From Brassica napus (lineage: Eukaryota > Streptophyta > Magnoliopsida > Brassicales > Brassicaceae), in the NCBI RefSeq assembly GCF_020379485.1, contig NC_063445.1, forward strand, positions 53,965,422 to 54,029,421: a stretch of 64,000 bases of DNA. Direction: 5' to 3'. The position numbers and the translations under genes were made by a program. Shown piece after piece: positions 1 to 12,256 of the stretch (within the stretch, counting starts at the first letter, position 1; each line of letters opens with the position of its first letter). The notes beneath the pieces are model-generated. The model saw only the letters and a program-made list of their open reading frames with translations, was not told the origin of the DNA and ran no database searches.

Positions 1-870
1 TTTCCTTCCTCTTATAGCAACAAGTACATACTGGTGGCTGTAGATTATGTCTCTAAGTGGGTGGAAGCAATTGCAAGTCCAACCAATGATGCAAGGGTGG
101 TTCTAAAAATGTTCAAGAGCATAATCTTTCCAAGGTTTGGGATTCCAAGAGTTGTGATCAGTGATGGAGGGTCTCACTTCATCAACAAACTGTTTGCAAA
201 CCTCCTTAAGAAGAATGGTGTGAAGCACAAGGTTGCAACTCCTTACCACCCCCAAACAAGTGGTCAAGTTGAGATTTCCAACAGGGAGATCAAGTCCATT
301 CTGGAGAAGATTGTGGGGGTTACACGGAAAGATTGGTCCATCAAGCTTGATGATGCATTGTGGGCTTATAGGACAGCTTACAAGACACCTTTGGGGACTA
401 CACCTTTCAACCTTCTCTATGGAAAATCTTGCCATCTACCAGTTGAGCTTGAGTACAAGGCACTATGGGCAGTCAAGTTGCTGAACTTTGACATCAAGAG
501 CGCCAAGGAGAAGAGATTGATCCAGCTGAATGAACTTGATGAGATAAGACTTGAAGCTTTTGAAAGTTCAAAGATCTACAAAGAGAAAACAAAGGCTCTC
601 CATGACAAACATATCCTGAAAAGAGACTTTAAAGAAGGAGATCAAGTTCTTCTATACAACTCCAGACTGAAACTGTTTCCAGGCAAGCTCAAGTCAAGGT
701 GGTCTGGTCCTTTCAAGATTAAAGAGGTTAAACCTTATGGAGCAATAGTTTTGTGGAGTTCTGATGGAAGAGAGTTCACCATCAATGGACAAAGGGCGAA
801 GCTTTACTTGGGAACCAAATCGGAAGACCTGGGAACTTCGGTTCCACTTTCCGATCCAACCACAGTCTAA
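1..870 (+). CDS. Ty3-gypsy retrotransposon polyprotein, integrase C-terminal part (partial at 5' end)
   Basis: The reading frame is open from the first base of the window to the TAA at 868-870, so this is the 3' end of a longer gag-pol. It is the integrase that inserts element cDNA into host DNA. The D-D-35-E catalytic triad is visible: Asp in AVDYVSKW (about 40-57), Asp in VISDGGSHF (about 154-180) and Glu in HPQTSGQVE (about 247-273), with 35 residues between the last two. A GPFKIKEV stretch near 700-725 fits the DNA-binding C-terminal domain of gypsy integrases. The protein style and the flanking LTR suggest the Athila/Tat lineage. No frameshift is seen in this part. No chromodomain or env-like frame follows within the next 1.8 kb. 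Confidence 0.9.
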   Translation, partial: FPSSYSNKYILVAVDYVSKWVEAIASPTNDARVVLKMFKSIIFPRFGIPRVVISDGGSHFINKLFANLLKKNGVKHKVATPYHPQTSGQVEISNREIKSILEKIVGVTRKDWSIKLDDALWAYRTAYKTPLGTTPFNLLYGKSCHLPVELEYKALWAVKLLNFDIKSAKEKRLIQLNELDEIRLEAFESSKIYKEKTKALHDKHILKRDFKEGDQVLLYNSRLKLFPGKLKSRWSGPFKIKEVKPYGAIVLWSSDGREFTINGQRAKLYLGTKSEDLGTSVPLSDPTTV

Positions 871-2659
871 CCTAAAGGAGGCAAAGTCAAGCTAGAGACT
901 TAAAACAAGCTCACTTGGGAGGAAATCTCAAGAGTATCCTTTGTATATATGTGTGAATGTTTTTAATAAATTGTGTGAACTATCCTTGTTTGTGTGTTTG
1001 TTTGTGTGAATTGTGTGTCATTTCAGTTTGGAAGGTGCTCAGAAAAAGGAAAGGATTCAAAAGAGGCTAGGAAAGAAACACAAGTGTTGTGGAGACATGC
1101 TCATAGCGACATATCCATAGTGACATGCTCAAGTCGCTACAGTCACAAGGTAAGTACTCTAATCCGGTTTAAATTCTCTCCACATCTCTAGTAATTTTTA
1201 TTTTACTTATCATGTAAACCACTCCAAATTCAAAGTCACACAAGAGACTGTGTGATTCGAGTGTGGTGGGGGTACTATAAAAACTGATCATTTTGCTTGT
1301 TTTTATTTGGATGATTTGCATTTGACATATCAAGCACTTTGCATCTGTGTGGATTTTAATGATTTGCATTTTGGATTTTCTTGTGATTGTTAAAAAAAAA
1401 AAAAAAAAAAAGAGTTGTGAGTTTTGAATTATGCATAGGGAGCCATGATTGAAATTGCCATGAAAAGAACATATCTACAAGCATCTCTTGAGCCTTGAAA
1501 ACTCTTTTTGAAACATGTTGCTCATATGATATTGACATTGTTCTTGAAACCAATTACAAACTGAACTTGATCATAATGAATTTAATCTCTCTTGCATATG
1601 GGCACTTGCATACTTGATCATGGATTTCATACACATTTGGGTTATCTTATTCCATGTCTTATCCTTTCATTAACCCAAATAGCACTCCCTTACCCTTGAA
1701 CCCTTGCCATTCTTTGAAACCAATATTGATTTGTTGAGTGAGGTCTCTTATTGATAGCTTGTCATGTGCAAAATCTTGAGAGTATTGGGAGCGACATATG
1801 TTTGTTCTCATCTATTGCTAGCATAAGATCCTCATTTGAACTAGCATCTAGGATGGTGAGTGAGTTTGTGTGTTTTTAAGTTGTTATATCTTGGGTTTGA
1901 GAGAAGAGAAAAAGATCAAAGAATGTCAATAAGAAAAGAAAACCAATAGGAACCAAGAAAATAAAAGAAGAAAAACTCTTAAGTGTGTCAATTAGAATTC
2001 CCCAAAGTAAAAAAAAAAAATTAATGAAAGATCATAATGGGGAAAGAAAAAGAGTGTCAAGTTCTTAGTTGGTTGATCATGTAAATAAAAAAAAAGAGAG
2101 AGAGTTCACTTGGTGAGAAATGTGAGTGAAGTGTATATGCTTGGGTTTTGAAATATAAAAGATGGGTAGAAATTGTAATCACTTAGGAAGAAGAGTAGAA
2201 TGATGAGAATGAGCTATGTATGCATGAATTGCTCCTAGTCTTAGATAAATTTTGCATAATGATCATGCTCCTTGTTCTTGAGTGATTGCCACCATTAAAA
2301 AGATTGTATTTGAACCTTTCTTTTCATTCATAAAAGACCATTAATCTACCAAGCCAAGTGATTGAGATCATGTGCCCATTTGTGAGAATCCACCTTGTGT
2401 GTGTGTGTGTGAATGAATGTGAGAATTGGTTGAAGTTACTTGTTGATTGATGAGCATTGCACTTTGTATAAAGAAATAAAAAGAGTTTGATAGGCATTGA
2501 GAAGCTAGACTGATAGAAAAATGACCAATGATTGTTTGCTATGATCATTTGGAATGTTGTAGAAGAGCTAGGATGTGTGTCTTTTGGCTAAGAGCTCCAT
2601 TTTTCAAACTTCTTCCTTCTTAGGACTTGAAACTTTACTTGAGGACAAGTAAAGGACTA
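871..2659 (+). other. Non-coding 3' internal region of the gypsy element
   Basis: About 1.8 kb between the integrase stop and the polypurine tract. It is AT-rich with several A-runs (for example 1391-1410 and 2010-2020) and a GT microsatellite at 2396-2411. No open frame worth calling is present. A long non-coding stretch here is usual in Athila/Tat elements that have lost, or never had, an env-like frame. Confidence 0.6.
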
Positions 2660-2671
2660 GTGTGGGGGAGT
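2660..2671 (+). promoter_or_regulatory. Polypurine tract of the gypsy element
   Basis: GTGTGGGGGAGT lies directly before the TGATATC start of the LTR. This is where plus-strand DNA synthesis is primed in Ty3-gypsy elements. Position and composition fit the family. Confidence 0.7.
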
Positions 2672-4179
2672 TGATATCTTGTGAATTTACATGTTTTTAA
2701 CTTCTTATTCTTGCATGGTTTGGTCATTTGGAGCATCATTTAGGCACATTTAGGTTGCATATCATTGCATTTGTACATATCAGGTGTTGGAGAGCACCAT
2801 GGATGAGTTAGAGGACCATTGGTGGGATTTTGAGTGCAATTGGAGTCCAAAAGAAGTGTTAAAAGTGATCATTGAGCGATCTCCCTATCAGAGCGACCTC
2901 ACGCAGCGAGGTAGCGTACCCGCTCCATATGTAGAGCGACCTGGTGGAGCGGGGTCTGTAGCTCGCGCGTGTTATGAAGAAACGAAGCAAAACATTTGGA
3001 GCGGGGTTTGGCAGCGAGGTGGCGTACCCGCTCTGAAGCCAGAGCGTGAAAGATGAACACGGATGAAGGCCTTAAAAATCTCTTCTGAAGCTCAAAATTT
3101 GTGGAGACACTGGAAATTGAGTTAGCTTTCCAATAGAAGTGGTTTCAAGTCATTTGAAGCTGTATTGGATAAGTTATGATCGATTTACTATAGGTGTATC
3201 AATCCTTGCCGGGGACCACTTGAAAGTTGATGGGATTAACCAACTTCCCACTTTCTTCCACCCACCTTTCCTTTGCACGATTTTTCCTACTTTTCTGTAT
3301 AATATTTGCTTTCTTATTATCAAAAGGGTGGGCAAGAAACATTATTATCCAACTTTGTAATAATTGAACTTGTCAAAACTCTCTCTCTTTGAAATATCAT
3401 TGTTCTTAGTGTTCTTGAGCTGTTCTTCAATTGTTCATCATCTGTTCTTGAGTTTTAATTTCGTTTTGCTTGTTTAAATCCTTGTTTATCTTTATTCTCT
3501 GTTGTATCCACTTGAATATGCTTCAATCTATTATGAGATTAAGTGTTTTCATGGAGATTAGTGAGTAGTTTCCTTAGGAATTCATGGGTTAGGGAGATTA
3601 GAATAACTTAGTGAAGATCTATGGTGTTATTGTATTAGATCCTTGTATGAACTTGCTTGTTGAGTATTTTTAATGCTTGTTTAGTCTTGATCACTCTAAA
3701 CCTGATTTCTAAACACTTCTCATCAGACATGATTAGATGAAGTGTTTGAATCAACTCAACTAAGCTCTAGTGAGATTAGCCAAGGACACTTGATGTTAAA
3801 ATTGCTAGATAGTTATTAAACTTGAACTTAAAGATTGCTTGATTGAATTAAGCCAAAGACATTTGATGTTTAATGATTTCTAAGCAAATGGACATTTACC
3901 TAGACATAGGACCTGTCTAAAATTGTGTTTAGACTTAAGAGATTACTTTGATTGAAAGCTTGTCACCTAGATTGGATCTTAGTTACTTGAAGTCAATTCC
4001 CAATACCCATGGATTCACTTGTCTAAATTGATTAAAACCTTGTTGTATTGCTCTGTTTGCTATTGTTACTTGTCACACACTCACAACTATTGAATCTGCT
4101 TAGCTTAAGAAATGACTTGTATTCTCACTGATTCACATCACTAGGACTGGTTCGACATTCGCCCCCCTATACTACAACA
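2672..4179 (+). repeat. 3' LTR of the Athila/Tat-like gypsy element
   Basis: About 1.5 kb beginning TGATATCTTGTG right after the polypurine tract and ending CTACAACA, giving the TG...CA ends of an LTR. The 5' LTR lies outside the window, so neither pairwise divergence nor the target-site duplication can be checked. A GC-rich island at 2880-3055 holds two copies of the motif GCAGCGAGGT(A/G)GCGTACCC (near 2903 and 3011), which contrasts sharply with the AT-rich remainder. The 3' boundary is inferred from the CA end and from the change to the next repeat. Confidence 0.7.
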
Positions 4180-4183
4180 TTTG

Positions 4184-4576
4184 CAATAGGCAGAAAAACC
4201 TACTACCAAATCTCCAAAATATCACCTTTCTAAGTTTATATCCCAAAAATAGCACTCAAAAACTAAAATGACCAAAATAGCACCTTTCTAAGTTTATCAT
4301 TTGAAAATTTTATTTTTTTTATTTTTCAAAATTTGAAATCTTATCCCCAAAACCTCATTTTTCAACTCTAAACCCTAAACCCTAAACTCTAAAATCTAAA
4401 CCCTAAATTCTAAACCCCAAACCCTAAACCCTAAATCGTAAACCCCACCCTTTAACTCTAAAGCCTAAGTTTGTGACTTTTGATAAAACATTAAGTGCTA
4501 TTTTTGTGACTTTTGACCTTGAATGCTAGTTTGGCAACATAAACTTGATTTAGTGCTATTTTTGTCTTTTTCTCTT
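4184..4576. repeat. Short MULE-end-like repeat with telomere-like CTAAACCCTAAA motifs
   Basis: The left part repeats AAAATAGCACCTTTCTAAG-like phrases. The right part (4495-4576) closely matches the right end of the large MULE at 62100-62165, with the shared phrase TGCTAGTTTGG followed by ACTTGATTT and GTGCTAT. The middle (4360-4450) is a degenerate run of AAACCCTAA units. I read it as a small non-autonomous MULE of the same family, possibly truncated on the left by the LTR insertion. No 9-bp target-site duplication was found. Confidence 0.5.
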
Positions 4577-4825
4577 AAAACTTTGTGTATTAAGCTGCAA
4601 ACTATAATTAAAGTTGTGTATTAATGTGGAATTTTCCCTGCCGATAAATAAAAATTTCGAAGTTCTATGTTAATTCTCTAACACTCTAAACGAGAAAGAG
4701 GGTTCGGTTTGTTAGGAGAGACGTTTCACTAAGAAGAAGCTGCTGAGTACGGGGGGAAGACGAAGACGAAGACGATACACGTGTTTCCATCGCCTTCCCA
4801 CAAACTTCTCCGGTGGTGAGGTAAC

Positions 4826-7757
4826 ATGTTGTGGGTCGACAAGTACAGGCCGAAATCGCTAGATAAGGTCATCGTCCATGAGGATATCGCCCAAAATCTC
4901 AAGAAATTGGTACGCCTTTTTTTGGTTGCAAAGTTTTCTTCTTTTAATGTTTCGATGCAATTGATCGATGATTTTTTGATTATACTCTTAGGTAACGGAG
5001 CAAGACTGTCCGCATTTGCTGTTCTATGGACCGTCTGGTTCGGGTAAGAAAACCCTAATCATGGCGCTTCTCAAGCAGATATATGGTGCCAGTGCTGACA
5101 AGGTATTGTTTTTTTTTTTATGGGTTTGGTTTGGTGATAACAAAAGATGAAGACTTTGAACCTTGTTGATGTTGAGCAAAGTGTTTTTTGGCATGTGGAG
5201 AATCTCACTAGTACTAACTCATTGTTTTCTCTTTAGATTGATGTTTATCTTCTGATTGCTACATTTTTCAATTTTCGTTGTGCAGGTGAAAGTGGAGAAC
5301 AGGGCATGGAAAGTTGATGTGAGTTGTTACATGGTTTTCTGTTTTTTTACTTCTAAAGTTCTCTCTGCTTGAAATCAATATTCGTGTTGTTGAATCACTA
5401 GTTTTGTTATCTCTAACTTTTAGTATAGAAACCTACTAAGCCAAACCCGTTGAAGTCTTGGGCTCCTTCGTTGTCGCTCTAGTACTATGTGTTACCTTGA
5501 ATTATTTTCTACCTTTTAAAGTTTTTTTTTTTAATGGTTTTGTTATGTTATCTTTGAATATTGTAGGCTGGGAGTAGAACTATTGATCTGGAGCTCACTA
5601 CGTTATCAAGCACCAACCATGTGGAGCTTACTCCAAGTGACGCTGGCTTTCAGGACAGATACATCGTTCAAGAGATCATTAAAGAGATGGCCAAGAACAG
5701 ACCTATTGACACCAAAGGAAAGAAGGGATATAAAGGTAAATAATTTGTGTTCTCCTGAATATTTCACTGCATTGTCAAGTTGTGGAGACATTTTGGATGT
5801 CTGGGTCTCAGAATAGTTGTTTGAATAGTGAGGCTTTTATAAGGGCATTTGATGTCATCTTCAATGTATATGCTGCTGTGGTTGACTTGGTCTACATTTT
5901 ATGGTTCATAATATAAGTTTTCTTTTCTTTTTCATGGTCAGATTAGGTGGTTACCTCATGTTTGTAGATTTTAGGCTTCATGTTCAACTGAATGTCTTCA
6001 TTATACATTTAGATGGTTCTATGTTCTCGGCGATCAACTTATCTTTAGTCTCTTACATCGTTTATTTGCCTCCATGTCCTGCCCAATTAGTTCAACTTAT
6101 CTTTAGTCTCTTCATGATTTATTGGTTTTTCTTTCCTGGTTTTGGCAGTGTTGGTACTAAATGAAGTTGACAAGCTCTCACGAGAAGCGCAACATTCTCT
6201 GCGGAGAACAATGGAGAAATATAGCTCATCATGCCGTCTCATCTTATGCTGTAACAGCTCTTCAAAGGTTACAGAAGCCATTAAGTCTCGTTGTCTCAAT
6301 GTGCGGATAAATGCTCCTTCACAGGAAGAGGTACATAAACTGTTTCCCTCTGTTATTTTTCGAATATTCTCTTATATAATCAGCCAAACAAATCTTCTGT
6401 AAAATGCCCATCTTAAGGAGATCAACTCATTACAGAAATTATTTCTTACATATTCATGCCCTCTTACTGTGTACTTCTCACTTAGATTGGTAAAAACACA
6501 ACTTGATATACACTGAAACTTTTATCCTCTATGAGGATATCATGACTACCTATCTTGTAGGCTTTTCTGTGATGTGCAAGTTTGTTCATGTGGTTTGAAA
6601 AAATATAATTTAAAGAATATGTAGTTGCTAGCCGGAAGATGGCATAAGATTCAGTGTTTGCTTAGTTTGGCCTATGCAAAGTTTCGTGCAAAAAACTTGT
6701 ATGTATTGTTTACAAAAGTGTAGCTCTATGTTTACAGATAGTGAAAGTGTTGGAGTTCGTTGCGAAGAAAGAAAGTCTGCAACTTCCCCACGGTTTTGCT
6801 GCTCGAATAGCCGAAAAATCAAACCGCAGTCTTAGAAGAGCTATTTTGTCGCTTGAGACCTGTCGTGTCCAAAAGTGAGCTGCTTCATTAACTGTATATA
6901 TGCACACAATCAATGAGTCTGATTGATTCTTTTAGTTTTTTTTTTTTTTGAAAATAACTAAAATATTTTTGTTTGTAGCTATCCATTCGCAGATAATCAA
7001 GTGATATCTCCAATGGATTGGGAAGAGTATGTTTCTGAAATATCAACTGACATGTTGAGGGAACAGAGCCCTAAAAGGTCACACACTTTAGTAAATCATT
7101 TAGCTTTACAATTTGTAGTTCTAAACATCTCTTGTGTGCTTCTTCAGTTTGTTTCAGGTGCGTGGGAAGGTATACGAGCTGCTAGTTAATTGCATTCCAC
7201 CAGAAGTCATACTGAAGGTTTCAAACAAAACCCAATTCTGTTTTTCAGTTTTTATATTTGTGTCCCTATCTCTTTTCTTTTTACACAAAGTTTATACTTT
7301 TTTTCAGAAACTTCTTCATGAACTGCTGAAGAAACTTGACTCAGAGCTGAAGCTTGAAGTCTGCCACTGGGCCGCATATTATGTAAGATTATTTGTATAC
7401 TGCACTTGTGTCTTAGCTTGAGAATTTTATTTCTCCTCAGCATTGTTTCAACATATGTGTTCACTTTTGAGACTTAGCTACTATGGTTCTTTTGATTTGA
7501 TTTGATGGCTTTCTTGATGATAAATGTCATTGGCTCTTGTTATCAGGAACATCGGATGAGATTAGGTCAGAAAGCCATATTTCACATGGAAGGTATATAA
7601 ACTCTTCATATATGTTGCCGTTAGAAAGAAAAAAGAAACCATCTTCTTACAAATTTGTATAATTGATGTTGGTGTTGTTGTGTGTTACACCACTGCAGCA
7701 TTTGTGGCCAAGTTTATGAGCATATACAAAAACTTCCTCATTTCAACATTTGGGTAG
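4826..7757 (+). CDS. RFC3: Replication factor C subunit 3 (clamp loader small subunit), 11 exons
   Basis: RFC3 is a small AAA+ subunit of the RFC complex, which loads PCNA on primer-template junctions in the nucleus. Exons: 4826-4909, 4992-5102, 5286-5318, 5567-5735, 6149-6330, 6738-6874, 6979-7077, 7148-7217, 7308-7382, 7547-7592, 7699-7757. They sum to 1065 nt and give 354 aa with no internal stop, the expected family length. The N-terminus MLWVDKYRPKSLDKV is the canonical RFC start. The Walker A motif reads GPSGSGKKT in exon 2. The second motif is degenerate, LNEVDKLS in exon 5, as is normal for RFC3/RFC5-type subunits. The SRC motif (sensor/arginine finger, in KSRCLNV) is present in exon 5. 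The product ends LISTFG. It corresponds to At5g27740 in the syntenic block. The gene looks functional. Confidence 0.95.
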
Positions 7758-8728
7758 ACAAGGAAGGCTCCAAGTCCAGGAAAGAGGACAGGCTTGCTGT
7801 GTTGTGTTATTGTCTAATGCGATGATCTGATGTTCTGAAACTAAGGTTGTTGAGTGAGTTTTTGTAACTTGGATTTTTTTTTACCTCTACGTCAGATTTT
7901 GAACTGTCTTGTTTTCACTAACCATGGAAGCGGTTTGTTTGTTTCATCAATGTCAAAATGAGACTTCTGGATCAATTCTGTGGGGTCAGAATACTTCTGT
8001 ATAATTATGTAAACGGTTTGTTTTCAATAACTATGTAAGACGACAGATACGTGGCAATACGTGACTAGTCTAGATCACTTTTGTAGAGACATGTAAGACC
8101 ATTTCTGTATAATTAAAAAAAAATTAAAATGAGGCTTCTAAAAGTAATGATTTTTTATTTATAAACAGTGACACATGATCATAACAGGTGTTGCTTAAAA
8201 AAAGAGAGATTATAACAGGTGTAATACTAGGTGCTTCCGCCGTAGTTGAAAGAAGAATGGTTTTGAATTGACTAAACCAATTTTTGACTCGTCTCAAAAG
8301 TTGGTCAAAGCTAGACTCTTGGATTAATTAATTATATCTTAATTATTCAGCTTTTTTTCTGCTAAAATAAATAACACGAGTTGGTCTACTAAATATTTTC
8401 TAATTGCAAATTTAATACGAAATTGTTCTATAATCTAAATTCTTTGGTAAATTTGTTGTTTAAATTCGTAGGATATTAATAATAATCTATTGTGTTACAA
8501 ACGAAAAATTAATAAAAATCTATTGAACGAAAAATAAGTTTTTATTTAATTACAACTAACTGCGTATATAGCGGGAATGTAGCGCAGGATGGCAAAATTG
8601 GGGTTCTCTTTCTCAGAATTTTCGGCCTTGGTGTTTGCTTTAAAACCACCGCCACACGCACATTGTTTTTCTCATTACAATCGTTTTTATTTTTCTTCCG
8701 AATATATTCTTTTTTGGGTTGTTCATCA
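7758..8728. other. Intergenic region between RFC3 and the HIG1-domain gene
   Basis: RFC3 3' UTR followed by AT-rich DNA. No open frame, RNA gene or clear mobile element is seen. The last ~150 bp should hold the promoter and leader of the next gene. Confidence 0.6.
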
Positions 8729-9756
8729 ATGGCGGAATCAAAGACAAAGTTTGCAGAAATCAGGGAATGGATCGTCGAACACAAGCTTCGTACCGTTGGT
8801 AAATCATTCTAATTCTCCTTTTTTTTTTTTTAAATTCCGTCTGTTCATCAAAAATGTTGCTCCTGGGTGGTTTTGGCGTTATTATAGATCCGAGGTTTAT
8901 GTAGTATTCATCTGACCTGATTTTAATATCTGAATCTGTGTTTTTTTTCCCCTAAAATATAATTTTCCTATTTGCTTGACATTGTCGGTGCTCCGATGTG
9001 CTTCGGACATTATTGGTCTCTTCGGTTTCGTAACATTCGAAACGCGTTTTTGCGTGTGTGTGTTCTGATGATATATATATATATATATATATATTTTTTT
9101 GTCTTCTTGATAGGTTGTTTATGGCTGAGTGGTATCTCTGGTTCGATCGCCTACAACTGGTCTAAACCTGGTATGAAAACCAGTGTCCGAATCATCCACG
9201 CCAGGTACCATTTATTTATTAATCAAACTTTTCCATTTGACAAATATGGTTTGATTAATCAAACATTAGCTTTCCATCATGGTTGCTTTTTTTTTTATCT
9301 TTGTGTGTCTGCTTGAGATTCTCCAAAAAAAAAAAAAAATCTCTAGTTCCCTTTGTTTCTTCATTTTCTCACTGGTTAGATGTAGAACACCAATATGTAG
9401 CATATAACACCATCCTTGCCAGTATGCCTGTTTTGTAATTGTAATTGAAAAATCATATATTGATCACAAAACATTTAGAATGTTGGAATGTATCACAAAT
9501 GCTCGGTCACGCTAAGTCTTTTAATTCATCTAAGATTGTTTCCTTTAGCATGCTTTTTGATGATGGAGCTTTGATTCTTCTTTTTCTACATTACATCTCT
9601 CACACTCTTTTTTTTTTCGGATTCAGGCTACACGCTCAGGCCCTGACATTGGCCGCTCTGGCTGGAGCAGCTGCAGTGGAGTACTATGATCACAAAACTG
9701 GAGCCACCGATCGTTACCCCAAATTTCTCAAGCCTGATAACTTGAATAAAGACTAA
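8729..9756 (+). CDS. HIG1-domain (hypoxia-responsive family) mitochondrial protein, 3 exons
   Basis: Exons 8729-8798, 9114-9204 and 9627-9756 join to 291 nt and encode 96 aa. The start ATG opens MAESKTKFAEIREW. A HIG1_N domain covers roughly residues 20-75, with two hydrophobic helices (around VGCLWLSGISGSIAYNW and ALTLAALAGAAAVEY) separated by the conserved arginine-containing turn. Family members sit in the inner mitochondrial membrane and help assemble or stabilise cytochrome c oxidase and supercomplexes. That role is known for yeast Rcf1 and animal HIGD, and is inferred here. The short length is usual for the plant family. It corresponds to At5g27760. Intron 1 contains a TA microsatellite (9071-9093). 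All splice sites are GT-AG and no defects are visible. Confidence 0.9.
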
Positions 9757-10357
9757 AAAAATTCTTACCACATAGCTGATGTTGCCTAGAACTATTCTTA
9801 GGCATAATTTAGCTACTGAACTTTTTTTTAATGTTTCTTTAATCCTTGTTCCCGTACCTTGAAATGGATTTTGAGTATGGTTATATAGCCTCTACGCACT
9901 GCAGATTGTTTGCAAAATACGGGATGCTAATCTGTAAGAGATACACATTCAGAAAAATAATGCATATTTATATTCCGTTTTTATGAGACTTGTCTCCCTA
10001 TCTCTAATTTCAAATTATTCACTACCTCTGTGTGTCCCTGGTCGTAGATTGGCGTATGTCAGTAATACATTTAATTTATACATGAACTCAAATGTTCTTA
10101 CTATGTAAACACAAATCAGATTCTATATACTTTTGGTAAAGAAAGTTTGGTTGGTTAATTGTTGATGCTAGCATATGTAAACAAGTGTCCAAAAAAAAAA
10201 AAAAATATGTAAACATATTCCCCAACTATGCATGTAATAAGCTTTTTACCAACGACCAACTACGAAACACTTAACTTGGGCTTGTCGTGTCCGGCCCATG
10301 TCTAAAAAACCCAACAATTTTGCCGTTTAAAACTCGTGAATGAGAGATGTGTAAATT

Positions 10358-10410
10358 GTCCCACATCGGTTACGTTAAAAGGGAAGGACTCGCTTACCGT
10401 AGTATAAAAA
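10358..10410 (+). promoter_or_regulatory. snRNA-type promoter (USE and TATA) of U1 copy A
   Basis: The upstream sequence element GTCCCACATCG lies at 10358-10368 and the TATA box TATAAAAA at 10403-10410. They are separated by 34 bp, the spacing that in plants specifies RNA polymerase II snRNA promoters (about 24 bp specifies polymerase III). The RNA start lies about 31 bp after the TATA. Confidence 0.85.
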
Positions 10411-10432
10411 GAGAAGGGGAGCGAACAAGCAA

Positions 10433-10597
10433 ATCACTTACCTGGACGGGGTCAACTCGTGATCAAGAAGACGAGTGGCCTAGGCTAGTGACCTCCATTG
10501 CACTAAGGAGGGGCGCTTAGCCTAAGGTCTCCCCAAGTGGGAGAGCCTGCGTCATTATTTGTGGCAGAGGGAGCCTGCGTTCGCGCGGCTCCCACCA
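10433..10597 (+). ncRNA. U1 spliceosomal snRNA, copy A
   Basis: U1 RNA base-pairs with 5' splice sites. The 5' end carries ACTTACCTG, complementary to the 5' splice site, followed by GACGGGGTC. The stem-loop I loop GATCAAGAAG (U1-70K site), the stem-loop II loop ATTGCACT (U1A site), the GGTCTCCCC stem and an Sm-like ATTATTTGTGG are all in order. A GC-rich 3' stem with a TTCG loop (10570-10595) closes the RNA. A plant snRNA 3'-end box, AGTCTAA, lies at about 10607-10613. The first two bases differ from the usual AU, so the exact start (10433 or 10434) is uncertain. The gene appears complete. Confidence 0.9.
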
Positions 10598-10856
10598 TTC
10601 ACTCTTAGTCTAATCTTTTCATTCAAAAATTATATATGGAATATAAAATTTTATTGTCACGGGTTTACTAAAGTCGGCAGACCAAACCGATTCATCTGGG
10701 CATTCGACCCATTAGAATACGTGGGCCATTTCAAACGAATTGAATCGATCTCAAAACTCCAAAAAGACCTAAACGCAATTTATTCTCTTTCAAGATCAGA
10801 AGACGCTGCTCGTCGTTTCGTATAACAAGTAAAGGCTCTTATCGTCCCTCCTTGTA

Positions 10857-12256
10857 ACTTTTGAATAAATCTTTTTTTTTTCCAAATTGAAATTCATTCA
10901 TAACTGAAAAACGACATTTCGATACATAAACTAGAGGAAACGAAACATCCCCAGAGACAAAAGCCCAAAGAACATGCAGCTAGAACCCACACCTAGGCTA
11001 CTAAAAAACCATTGAAATACTAAACTTGATAACCTGAGAAACTGAATATTCTAAGACAAAGAAGAAGATGAAACAGACCAAAGACCTTAGACTACCGGAG
11101 GCTTCAGGGGACAGCCAAACGAAACGAGGACAGGCCTCCGATCAGGATAGACCAACAACACAAGGACTGCAAGACAACCAACCCGAGAGACAGAAAAGGT
11201 CCATCCGCTAGAATTCATAACAGAGCGAGGAAATACACCTCAAACCAAACCTTTTCACCGAAGAGAAGTCGAAAGCATCACAAGGAACCTCGGGACGCTT
11301 CACTGTTGAAGAAAAAATCCATTGCCACAAATATCTCCAAGCAAAGCCAGAACCACGTAGAGAAAGTCATAACCTTGAAAGCACAACCTGAGAATTCAAC
11401 AATGGAGGAGAGAATCCAAACTCGGAATAGAAGCATTTGAACATGCCACGCATACACCCAGTCGAAACAACGACCCAACAGAGAATTGAAATCTCTGAAG
11501 CCACGGTGAGCAATAAAGGAGCTAGAGTTGAAGAAAGCCCAGAAACGACGTCAGCGAAAGCACCTACAATGCTCCAGCAGCTATGCCGCACCGTCAACAG
11601 GTCCTCGACCTGACATATGGCGCCAGACTCGTCTCTGAACCCAACTCTCCAACCAAAACCTTACCTGAACTAAGCAGAGAGCTGGAGACACTCCTCAACA
11701 AAGAGACCCAGACTAGCAGAAGACACAAAAGGGAGCGCACAGAAAATCAAATTGATTAAGCTCCAGCTACCACCACAATTGTCTTCTCTACAAAGACTCA
11801 TTCAACGGATAGAGACTCAAGATACACAAACTACAGATCATCCTCGGAGTGGTCACAAACGGGGAAGACAAAGGCTCGAGCTTGACCGCTAACCTTCAAT
11901 GTCTCTGGAACCGGTTTGAACATCTCACCACTACCCCACAGAAGCCGACGAGCCCACCACCTAGCCAATCTCCCACCGAGCCAAAGAAAACCAGAACCGA
12001 AACCAGACCATCGATTCCCCTCTTAAGCCCATATCTGAAACCACTAACAAAAAGGATGACCTTTTCCGAAATTAAAACCTTAGATTTAAAGCCAATGAGG
12101 ATACGGGACCGCTCCCGACGGCGATGAGAAGCACCGACCGCCGGAGCAGCAGCTGAGCAAACGAAAAAGTTCTCTTTAGGATTTGACGGCGGCGCTTCTT
12201 TTTGGGGGTTTTGCTCTTTTTTTCACCTTTTAAAAATGACTTTTGAATAAATCTTT
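10857..12256 (-). mobile_element. Non-LTR retroposon, 1.36 kb, without coding capacity
   Basis: The body at 10875-12238 is flanked by an 18-bp direct repeat, ACTTTTGAATAAATCTTT (10857-10874 and 12239-12256; the last Ts are ambiguous against the T-run). The T-run at the left end is a poly(A) tail on the minus strand, so the element lies in minus orientation. Long target-site duplication plus poly(A) is the mark of LINE-driven insertion. No reverse transcriptase or other recognisable frame is present, so it is non-autonomous: a Sadhu-like element, an internally deleted LINE or a retroposed transcript. Copy B of the duplication lacks it. Confidence 0.75.

Noticed and set aside
4360..4450. Chromosome end (telomere)
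   Set aside because: Units are few and degenerate, and lie between gene-rich sequences within a dispersed repeat.
10559..10825. Open frame running from U1 into its 3' flank
   Set aside because: It overlaps the U1 RNA gene and has no protein similarity.
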